Source of the DNA: Haloferula luteola | GTDB taxonomy: Bacteria > Verrucomicrobiota > Verrucomicrobiia > Verrucomicrobiales > Akkermansiaceae | DNA: 64,000 bases | Assembly (NCBI RefSeq): GCF_014201715.1 | Contig: NZ_JACHFD010000006.1 | Coordinates: 46,510-110,509 of the forward strand | Direction: 5' to 3' | Shown: one piece after another, positions 34,576-45,600 of the stretch | How the letters are laid out: each line of letters starts with the position of its first letter | How positions within the stretch are numbered: position 1 is the stretch's first letter | The notes under the pieces: generated by a model | Seen by the model: only the letters and a program-made list of their open reading frames with translations | What the model was told of the DNA's origin: nothing | Databases searched by the model: none | Program-made: the position numbers and the translations under genes

Positions 34576-35751
34576 ATGGCCCTTCCCATCAATCCTCCTC
34601 TCGCTGACCTCGCCTCCGACGCCGACGCTGCATTCCGTCAACAATTTGATGCCGATCCGACCCTCCACGCCGCCGCCCCGGGTCGGGTCAACCTGATCGG
34701 TGAGCACATCGACTATTGTGACGGCTTTGTCCTCCCCTTTGCCATCGAGCGATATATTGTCATCTCTGCCCGTGCCAATGGCTCCCAGGAAGCCCACATC
34801 GGCTCCACAGGCCAGGAGGTCGTGACCCTCGATCTCACCAAGCGCAAAGAACCCGGGCAACCGAAGTGGGCCAACTACATCCGCGGCGTGATCCGGGGAT
34901 TCCAAGACCGTGGTCACCACATCCCCGGCTTCGACGCCTGGATCGTCTCCTCAGTTCCTCTCGGGGCTGGCCTCTCGTCCTCCGCCGCCTTGGAGTGCGC
35001 CGTCGCCACCTTGCTTGAGGGCCTTCTCGACACTGTCCTCGACACCAAAGAAAAGGCTCTCCTCGCCCAGAAAGCCGAACATGACTTTGCCGGCGTGCCT
35101 TGCGGCATCATGGACCAGTTCGCATCCGCCTTCGGCCAGCCTAACCGCCTTGTTCTCATCGATTGCCAGACCGGGGAACCCGAACTCGTTCCCTTCGAAA
35201 ACCCCGACCTCACCGTGCTCATTGCCAACACCATGGTGCACCACGAGCTTTCGGATGGTGGCTACGCAGCCCGCCGCAAAAATACCGAAGACGGCCTCGC
35301 CCAAATCGGCAAATCCTCCTGGCGCGATGTCACCGCTGCCGATGTCGAGGCCCATTGGGACGCCATGGGCGAACCCGTCAACCGCCGCGCTCGCCACGTC
35401 GTCGGCGAAATCGCCCGCACCATCGGAGCCGCCAAGGCGCTTGAGAAAAACGACTTCGAAGCCCTGGGGCCCCTCATGGCTGCCAGCCACGATTCACTCC
35501 GCGATGACTTCGAAGTTTCCTGCAAAGAACTCGACATCATGGTCGAAATCGCCCGCTCCATCGGCCGTGCTGGTGGCGTCATTGGCGCTCGCATGACCGG
35601 TGGCGGCTTCGGCGGCTCGACCGTCACCCTCTGCGAATCCGGAAGGGCTTCGGAAATCGCGGAAACCCTCGCCACCGAGTATGCGAAGGCCACCGGCATC
35701 CAAGCCGAAATCTTCGCTTCCCGCCCATCGCGCGGCGCTCACCTGCTCTAA
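34576..35751 (+). CDS. galK: Galactokinase
   Basis: 391 residues from ATG at 34576 (MALPINPPLADL). GHMP kinase motifs are all present: GRVNLIGEHIDYCDGFVLPF (galactokinase signature), the ATP loop VPLGAGLSSSAALECA, CGIMDQFASAFG, and the C-terminal GARMTGGGFGGSTVTL. It phosphorylates alpha-D-galactose to galactose-1-phosphate, the first committed Leloir step. Neighbours are a sugar symporter upstream and lacZ downstream; galT and galE are not in the window. Confidence 0.97.
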   Translation: MALPINPPLADLASDADAAFRQQFDADPTLHAAAPGRVNLIGEHIDYCDGFVLPFAIERYIVISARANGSQEAHIGSTGQEVVTLDLTKRKEPGQPKWANYIRGVIRGFQDRGHHIPGFDAWIVSSVPLGAGLSSSAALECAVATLLEGLLDTVLDTKEKALLAQKAEHDFAGVPCGIMDQFASAFGQPNRLVLIDCQTGEPELVPFENPDLTVLIANTMVHHELSDGGYAARRKNTEDGLAQIGKSSWRDVTAADVEAHWDAMGEPVNRRARHVVGEIARTIGAAKALEKNDFEALGPLMAASHDSLRDDFEVSCKELDIMVEIARSIGRAGGVIGARMTGGGFGGSTVTLCESGRASEIAETLATEYAKATGIQAEIFASRPSRGAHLL

Positions 35752-35782
35752 AGCAAACGCTCGATAATCCGCACACTTTCAA

Positions 35783-39569
<3,787 letters not shown>

Positions 39570-39588
39570 AGTCCCCCCCTCCCCTTTC

Positions 39589-39623
39589 ACCCGGACCGTT
39601 TCGGCGGTCCGGGTTTCTTTTTG
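39589..39623 (+). terminator. Intrinsic terminator after lacZ
   Basis: A 10-bp perfect stem (39589-39598 with 39605-39614), loop tttcgg, followed by a T-rich tail (ttcttttt). It lies 20 bp after the lacZ stop and ends the galactoside cluster. Confidence 0.93.
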
Positions 39624-39657
39624 CCCCCATCCTTCATTTTCCGCTTCATTCCACCCC

Positions 39658-40365
39658 ATGCGCCACCTGCTCGTTCTCCTCCTCACCTTGGTGCTCAGCT
39701 CCTGCTTTGACGTCAAAGAGGAGGTCTGGGTTCATCGCGATGGTTCTGGCGATCTTGCGCTCGTCGTCCACCTCCCCCATCGGGCCTTGCAACTCGCCGG
39801 TGGGAATGAGGCTCTCGAAAACGCCATCCTTGAGTGGTTTCAGTCCACTCCTCAGCTGGAATTGAGTTCCCTCGATATCCTGCCACCCACCCCTCCCAGT
39901 GAGGACACCACGGTCCAGGTGCGTGCCCACGCCCCATCCCTGCGAGTGCTGTCCGAAATCAGCGAATCCATCCCCTCGCAGACCTTTCCTTCGATGCCCA
40001 ACCTCGCCGGGACTTTTCAAATCGATCTCTCTATCCGTGGCGTCGACTTCCACCGCCAAGTCAACTACCGCCAAGCACTCGGCCTCGCCGCCCTCGCCAT
40101 CTCATCCGATCAGCGCCAGCAACGGCACCTTGAAACGCGCATCCACCTGCCGACCCGCGCCACCACCAGCAATGCCGACGAGATTCTCGATCAGGGCCGC
40201 ACCCTCGTTTGGCATCGCTCACTGGGCGACGCTCTCACTCGCCCCACGGAGATGACCTTCCACGCCCCTCTCCCCCTGCCCCTCGGGTGGCTCGCCTGCC
40301 TAAGCGGCCTCGGCCTCCTCCTTGCCGGTGGACTTAGCTGGCGACGCCTTCGTCGCCGTCCTTGA
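39658..40365 (+). CDS. Lipoprotein with C-terminal membrane anchor (LppM/DUF3153-like)
   Basis: 235 residues. A signal peptide with lipobox LSSC (cysteine near 16) is followed by FDVKEEVWVHRDGSGDLALV, a beta-rich part resembling the LppM/DUF3153 fold, and a C-terminal hydrophobic helix (PLGWLACLSGLGLLLAGG) with a basic RRLRRR end. Both ends would therefore be held at a membrane. The function is unknown. The 3' end overlaps the convergent flippase-like gene by 32 bp. Confidence 0.75.
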   Translation: MRHLLVLLLTLVLSSCFDVKEEVWVHRDGSGDLALVVHLPHRALQLAGGNEALENAILEWFQSTPQLELSSLDILPPTPPSEDTTVQVRAHAPSLRVLSEISESIPSQTFPSMPNLAGTFQIDLSIRGVDFHRQVNYRQALGLAALAISSDQRQQRHLETRIHLPTRATTSNADEILDQGRTLVWHRSLGDALTRPTEMTFHAPLPLPLGWLACLSGLGLLLAGGLSWRRLRRRP

Positions 40366-41365
40366 CCGCATCCTCTTCTTCCAGCTTTCGAATCTCGGTC
40401 ATCGCCGATCGTCCGCCGGTTTTCAAAAACAATAGGGCCCCAGGAATCGCCCACACCAATGTGAACACAAATCCCACCAAGGATGACGCCACCGCCACAT
40501 CCGGGGGCATCCCCGTCAGATCCTCCATCAGAATCTTCAGCGAAGCCTCGCGCACGCCCAAACCCGCGACAGAGAGCGGTAGCGCACTCAACATATCGAC
40601 CACCGGCATCGCCGTCAGCACCGGTCCAGGGGCCACGTCGGAGCCCGCCAATCGGGCACCGCACCAAAAAGTGGCATAGTAGACCGGCAACATTGCCATC
40701 GCCACCGCCAGCGCCACGAGCCCCTGCCGCCATTTCCTCCGATAGACATCGTAGACCAAGGGAAGCTGACGCATGAAGGCAATCTTCCAATGCCTTCCCC
40801 GGGCGTGAATCCGATCGTGGATGGGCGGATAGGACACCACGAACATCGAAAGCACCATCACCAGCCCTCCAGTAAAGAACATCCACGCGAAGCGCAGCAT
40901 CCCCCGGGTTTCCGGGCTCTGTGATGCGAGCGCGTCAAACCTCCCCGCCGTCAACGCATAGAACACCAACGACATCGCCACCAATCCCACCAGGTGATCA
41001 AACAACACCGTGATCGTCACCGCTAACTTGCGCTCCGGATGATCTCGGATCAGCAGGAAAATCCTCACCGCATCTCCTCCGATTCCTCCCACCGCAGCCA
41101 AGTTGAACAAATTGCCAATCAACGTCAGCTCCACTGCGCGCATCAGGGAAATCCGAATCCCCTGAGCTCCTAACAACAGCCACAACCGGGCTGCCGTCAT
41201 CACCGCCGTCAGGCCCGCCAAGGCCACCCCTGGCAAAGCCCAACGCCACGCCAGAGACCCAGGATTGGAGAAGATCGAACTGTTCCAGTCAACTTCATGC
41301 AGCGCCCACCCCAGACACAGCCCGGTCAGGCACAATTTCACTAGGAGCAGCAGCGCCTTTTTCAT
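40334..41365 (-). CDS. Lysylphosphatidylglycerol synthase/AglD-type membrane protein (UPF0104)
   Basis: 343 residues from ATG at 41365 (MKKALLLLVKLCLTGLCLGW). About eight hydrophobic segments. Family motifs are present: AARLWLLLGAQGIRI, LIGNLFNLAAVGGIGGDAVR, FLLIRDHPERKLA and LPLSVAGLGVREASLKIL. These proteins are lipid flippases or lipid-linked transferases; the exact substrate is unknown. It follows acpP and the FabG-like gene on the same strand. Confidence 0.9.
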   Translation of the reverse strand: MKKALLLLVKLCLTGLCLGWALHEVDWNSSIFSNPGSLAWRWALPGVALAGLTAVMTAARLWLLLGAQGIRISLMRAVELTLIGNLFNLAAVGGIGGDAVRIFLLIRDHPERKLAVTITVLFDHLVGLVAMSLVFYALTAGRFDALASQSPETRGMLRFAWMFFTGGLVMVLSMFVVSYPPIHDRIHARGRHWKIAFMRQLPLVYDVYRRKWRQGLVALAVAMAMLPVYYATFWCGARLAGSDVAPGPVLTAMPVVDMLSALPLSVAGLGVREASLKILMEDLTGMPPDVAVASSLVGFVFTLVWAIPGALLFLKTGGRSAMTEIRKLEEEDAVKDGDEGVAS

Positions 41366-41402
41366 CAAAAATCGCTCCCGCGTGGTCGCTTCTCCAGCGC
41401 CC

Positions 41403-41660
41403 TCAGGCAGCTTCGATGGCCTGTGCAATGGTTTCCACCGATTGCAGAATCGACTTCGCCTTCTCGGCATCGCCGACCTTCAAGCCGAAGTGCTTTTCGA
41501 TCGCCACCACCAACTGCAAGGCATCGACCGAATCGAGCCCCAGCCCCTCCGCTCCGAAAATCGGCGTGGTGTCCTCAATCTCTGCCGGATCGAAATCTAG
41601 CATGAGCTCGTCCACCATCACTTCTTTGATCCGCGTCCGCAGTTCCTCACCTTGAGCCAT
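41403..41660 (-). CDS. acpP: Acyl carrier protein
   Basis: 85 residues. The phosphopantetheine attachment Ser is in GLGLDSVDALQLVVAIEKHF (DSVD), with a helix II typical of ACPs. It is longer at the N-terminus than the primary fatty-acid ACP, and its pairing with a FabG-like reductase and a membrane flippase-like protein suggests a secondary acyl pathway rather than bulk fatty acid synthesis. This is an inference from context. Confidence 0.92.
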   Translation of the reverse strand: MAQGEELRTRIKEVMVDELMLDFDPAEIEDTTPIFGAEGLGLDSVDALQLVVAIEKHFGLKVGDAEKAKSILQSVETIAQAIEAA

Positions 41661-41684
41661 GTTTCCGAGTGTCCGTGTTGAAAA

Positions 41685-42410
41685 TCAGAAGATGCCGCCG
41701 TCGATCTTCAACGCGGAACCTGTGACGTAGCCCGCATCCTGACAAGCGAGAAAGAAGACGGCTGCCGCAACCTCGGCCGGTCGGCCAAATCGGCGCATCG
41801 GAATCCCCATCTTCGCACGCTTTGCCCCCTCCGCGTCCAAATGCGCCAGCGCTTCCGTCTCGATGTAACCCGGCAGCAACGCATTCACCGTGATCCCAGC
41901 CCGTGCGACCTCCTTCGCCAGGGTTTGCGTCAATGCCACCACCCCAGCCTTCGCCGCAGCGTAGTTGGTCTGCCCCAAGGGGGGCAAAACCGCACTGAGC
42001 GAGGCCATATTCACAATTCGCCCAAAGCGCTCCCGCATCATGCCCGGAATCACCGCTCGGCACCCAAAGAAGACCGAATCCAAATTCGACGAAACCACCG
42101 AACGCCAGGCCTCATCGTCCATCGTCGCCAACAGCGCATCGCGATGCATCCCAGCATTATTCACCAGCACGTCCAAGCGACCGTCCGCAGCCTGAATCGT
42201 TGCCACCGCCGCTTCCCAAGCATCCTTCGAAGTCACCTCCAAGTCCACCAAACGTCCCCGCTCCGGAAACTCAGCAATCAGAGCTTCGGCGGCCGCACGA
42301 TTCGAGCGCACCCCCAGCCACACCCGCGCTTCCGGGTCCTTCTCCAGGAAATACCGGCCGATTCCCAGCCCCAGTCCGCCATTGCCGCCCGTGATCAGAA
42401 TACTACGCAC
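41685..42410 (-). CDS. fabG: 3-oxoacyl-ACP reductase (FabG-like SDR)
   Basis: 241 residues from a GTG at 42410 with GAGGA seven bases before it. An ATG at 42470 would overlap the GH2 stop (ATGA) and add 20 non-conserved residues. SDR motifs: ILITGGNGGLGLGIGRYFL (NADPH loop), LVNNAGMHRDALLATMDDE, the catalytic Ser in NMASLSAVLPP with YAAAKAG (Tyr and Lys), and a C-terminal VTGSALKIDGG. It reduces beta-ketoacyl-ACP with NADPH. It lies 24 bp upstream of acpP. Confidence 0.92.
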   Translation of the reverse strand: MRSILITGGNGGLGLGIGRYFLEKDPEARVWLGVRSNRAAAEALIAEFPERGRLVDLEVTSKDAWEAAVATIQAADGRLDVLVNNAGMHRDALLATMDDEAWRSVVSSNLDSVFFGCRAVIPGMMRERFGRIVNMASLSAVLPPLGQTNYAAAKAGVVALTQTLAKEVARAGITVNALLPGYIETEALAHLDAEGAKRAKMGIPMRRFGRPAEVAAAVFFLACQDAGYVTGSALKIDGGIF

Positions 42411-42466
42411 CGCGCCATCCTCGACAGCCCCTTCCACTTGGCAAGTTTCAGGGGTTCTCCGCCATG

Positions 42467-44734
42467 TCATTCAGCGAGGATCCTCACCACCGCAGGCTCC
42501 AACCCCTCGGCGTGGACCACCACCGTGATCTCGCCCGGGCCAGTCGCTCGCACCACCCCGTAACCACGCCCCTGGAAAGCACTCCGCTCGCTACCTTGGA
42601 AAGACTCGTGGCTCGTCACCGATCCATTGTCCAAGCCGACCAGCCGGCCTGGGCCTTCCACCGTCCAACGGATTCGTGGATGGGCACGCGGAACCCTCGT
42701 CCCTGCAGCATCCACCACCTCGACCTCCAGTTCCGCCACCGATTCGAAATCCTGAGCAAGGGGCTTCCCGTCTCCCAGCAACCGCAAACTCGCCGCCATC
42801 CCGGCCGTGGTCAATTCATCCACGGCCACCCTTTCTCCCCCGCGCCGCGCCACCGCTCGCAACTGGCCCTCTTCAAATGGAACCTCCCAGCTCAGCGAGA
42901 AATCCTTCTTCACCTTCTTCGTCCCCAATGAGCGCTCATTCAAAAACAACTCCACTTCATCCGCCACCGCATACACCTCCACGGTTTGCACCTCTGAGGT
43001 CTCCGGATTCCAATCGGGAAACAACACCTGGCGCCGTTTCCACTCGACCTGCTCATAACCCGGATCCGGAGGCGTCGCTTCCGTCACACCCACGCGACGA
43101 AACATCTTCACCATCGGCGCATCCGACCACCAACTGCGCCTCTCCCAGCCACGGGGTTGCACCCACCCCGTACGATCCAACAGCCCCGCATTGAATGTCG
43201 TGATCGGCCAGCTGCTCGCTTCGCCGAGATAGTCGATTCCCACCCACAGAAACTGTCCGGCATGCTGCGGATGATCCCGGCACTCCAACCAAGTACTGCG
43301 CTCGTGCCCCTGCTCCGTGCCAAGAATCTTCCGCCCCGGCTGATCCTTCCACGCCTGCAACAACTCCGCATCCCGATAGTTCGTGCCGATCACATCCAAC
43401 AGATCCGCCAACCCATTGTCATAGTCGTGCGTCACATTCGGGCGAAACAAGGCCTGCGTCACCGGCCGCGTCGGATCATTCTCGTGACACACCCTCACCA
43501 ACCCTTCCAAAACCTCGAGAGCCCGTTCCGGATCATGGGTATCCCGGATTTCATTGCCGACGCTGTAGAGCACCACAGAGGGGTGATTCCGGTCCCTCCG
43601 CACCATCTCCGCGAGATCCCGCTCCCACCAGTCTCGGAAGTTTTCGTGATAATCGTGGCGATTTTTCCCCATCGTCCAGCAGTCGAATGCCTCGTTCATC
43701 ACCAGAAAACCCATCTGGTCACACACATCGAGAAAACCGGGATCGACCGGATTGTGCGCCGTCCGAATCGCGTTGACCCCCAAATCCTTCAGACGTCCCA
43801 GCCGTCGTCTCCAAACATCCAAAGGCACCGCCGCCCCCACCGCCCCACCATCATGATGGAGACACACGCCCTTTAATTTCAGATTCTTGTCATTCAGCCA
43901 AAATCCTGACTCGGATCGGAACTCCGCATGCCGGATGCCGAACGGAACCTGCACCTCATCCACCACCGCTCCCCCCTTCAGCACCTCGACCTTCATTTGG
44001 TAGAGCACGGGCGTTTCCACCTCCCAACGTCGCGGAGAAACCACCTCCAGCACCACTTTCCCGTCAGAGAAGGGACCCGCAGCCACCTCCTTCCCGTCCG
44101 GATCGAAAACCACTGCGCGAACCTCTTCCGCTCCCTCTTGCGACAATTCAACCTGCACCTCCACCTGAGCCCGCTTCTCGTCCACCATAGGCGTCGTCAC
44201 CCACACCCCATGGGGCACCACGTGCAGGGGATCCGCCACCATCAACCGAACATGCCGGAAAATCCCCGAACCCGCATACCATCGGGAAGCAGGTTGGGCC
44301 GAGGTGTCTGTCTTCACCACCAATACGTTCGCATCCTCCCGCAGTTTTCCTGTCAAATCACACCGAAAGCTTGAGTAACCATACGGTCGACCTCCGACTT
44401 TTTCCCCATTCAACCACACTTCACTGTGGGCCATCACTCCATCGAATTCCACCCACACGGCACCCTCGCGCGCGCCCCCCAAATCCCTCCGATACCACGC
44501 TTCCCCCGTCGGCAGCCACCCACCGCCTCCCCCACTGGGGGCGTCCTGGGAAAAACTCCCGCCAATGCTCCAATCATGAGGAGTCTCCACCACTTCCCAG
44601 TCGCCATCGGCAAAGCCCGCCTGCTCGGCGCCGACCGCAGAACCTTGAAAAAACCTCCAGCCGGCATCCAGCGAGACCTCCTCACGCCCCATCGCAATCC
44701 CTACCGCCAAGCCCAGCATCCACCAGCATTTCAT
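42467..44734 (-). CDS. Secreted GH2 glycosidase (beta-galactosidase/beta-glucuronidase type)
   Basis: 755 residues from ATG at 44734 with a signal peptide (MKCWWMLGLAVGIAMG). The longer frame to 44935 overlaps tmk and is not conserved. GH2 domains: jelly-roll sugar-binding (HDWSIGGSFSQDAPSGGGG, VWVEFDGVMAHSEVWLNGEK), Ig-like, then a barrel with INAIRTAHNPVDPGFLDV, the acid/base Glu in VVLYSVGNEIRDTHD and the candidate nucleophile Glu in ILGTEQG, followed by two C-terminal domains. It is shorter than the LacZ elsewhere in the window and probably has another specificity. It may be coupled to the FabG-like gene (ATGA overlap of the alternative start). Confidence 0.93.
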   Translation of the reverse strand: MKCWWMLGLAVGIAMGREEVSLDAGWRFFQGSAVGAEQAGFADGDWEVVETPHDWSIGGSFSQDAPSGGGGGWLPTGEAWYRRDLGGAREGAVWVEFDGVMAHSEVWLNGEKVGGRPYGYSSFRCDLTGKLREDANVLVVKTDTSAQPASRWYAGSGIFRHVRLMVADPLHVVPHGVWVTTPMVDEKRAQVEVQVELSQEGAEEVRAVVFDPDGKEVAAGPFSDGKVVLEVVSPRRWEVETPVLYQMKVEVLKGGAVVDEVQVPFGIRHAEFRSESGFWLNDKNLKLKGVCLHHDGGAVGAAVPLDVWRRRLGRLKDLGVNAIRTAHNPVDPGFLDVCDQMGFLVMNEAFDCWTMGKNRHDYHENFRDWWERDLAEMVRRDRNHPSVVLYSVGNEIRDTHDPERALEVLEGLVRVCHENDPTRPVTQALFRPNVTHDYDNGLADLLDVIGTNYRDAELLQAWKDQPGRKILGTEQGHERSTWLECRDHPQHAGQFLWVGIDYLGEASSWPITTFNAGLLDRTGWVQPRGWERRSWWSDAPMVKMFRRVGVTEATPPDPGYEQVEWKRRQVLFPDWNPETSEVQTVEVYAVADEVELFLNERSLGTKKVKKDFSLSWEVPFEEGQLRAVARRGGERVAVDELTTAGMAASLRLLGDGKPLAQDFESVAELEVEVVDAAGTRVPRAHPRIRWTVEGPGRLVGLDNGSVTSHESFQGSERSAFQGRGYGVVRATGPGEITVVVHAEGLEPAVVRILAE

Positions 44735-44837
44735 CGCGGCATTCGAAGCTCCTCCTCGACCTCTGGCAACCCCCCGCTCGGGTGATGTCGGGCATTTCCC
44801 GCTTGGCAAGTGAAGAACCTCTCCAGACTCTCTGCAG

Positions 44838-45431
44838 ATGCTGATTGCCTTCGAGGGCATCGATGGTGCCGGAAAAACCTCACAAGCAAGATTGCTAGCC
44901 GATTGGTTGGAGTCTGAAGGCAGCCTCGTCGTCATAAGTCACGAACCTACGAATGGCCCGTGGGGAACAAAGCTTAGAGAGTCAGCTTCAAGTGGAAGAA
45001 GTGCACCTGAAGAAGAATTGGATCTATTTCTGAAGGACAGAAAACAACACGTCGAAGAACTTATACAGCCATCTCTCAATAAAGGAGTTACCGTCATTCT
45101 TGACCGGTATTATTTTTCCAATATGGCTTATCAGGGAGCCCGGGGGCTCAACCCTTCACGGATTCGGGAAGTCAACGAAGCCTTCGCTCCAGTTCCCGAT
45201 TTTCTATTCATTCTCGACCTTGAAGTCGACCTCGCTCTCCAGCGCATTGGCTCCCGAGGCGACATCGCAAATGAATTTGAAAAGCGAGACGCTCTTCAGG
45301 ATTGTCGAGACATCTTTAATACCTTGGAGAATGAAGCATTTGCTCACATCATCGACGCAAGCAAGTCGCTGGATGAGGTCCATTCGATGATTCGGGAAAT
45401 TCTATCCGGCGGAACTCGGCCTACAACCTAG
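44838..45431 (+). CDS. tmk: Thymidylate kinase, atypical
   Basis: 197 residues. The P-loop is EGIDGAGKTSQARLLADWL and the LID-type region RGDIANEFEKRD follows DLEVDLALQRI. The dNMP-binding motif usually written as REPGG-P-G is HEPTNGPWGTKLRES here, and the DRYY-F-NMAYQG segment is kept. It phosphorylates dTMP or a related nucleotide. Base composition differs sharply: many codons end in A or T (for example AGA, TCA, GCA, CTA), while neighbours strongly prefer C or G. It therefore looks transferred or recently acquired. It diverges from the GH2 gene. Confidence 0.88.
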   Translation: MLIAFEGIDGAGKTSQARLLADWLESEGSLVVISHEPTNGPWGTKLRESASSGRSAPEEELDLFLKDRKQHVEELIQPSLNKGVTVILDRYYFSNMAYQGARGLNPSRIREVNEAFAPVPDFLFILDLEVDLALQRIGSRGDIANEFEKRDALQDCRDIFNTLENEAFAHIIDASKSLDEVHSMIREILSGGTRPTT

Positions 45432-45600
45432 CGCTGTCTTTTCACGAACTTCCTCACTGCGCGGGTTCTTTTCCTAGCATTACTCCACCTCTTGCTTCCT
45501 CTCACGCCTCATCATGCCGATGAAGACTTTGAAGCGACGATACCTTCGTATGCCGCAAGTAGGAACGTAGGGGAGTGAGAGACAGGCTCTAGGCGCTCTC

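Noticed and set aside
33129-34592. A 487-codon minus-strand frame across the symporter
   Set aside because: The plus-strand transporter has clear family motifs and the antisense frame is Glu/Asp/Gly/His-rich without a domain.
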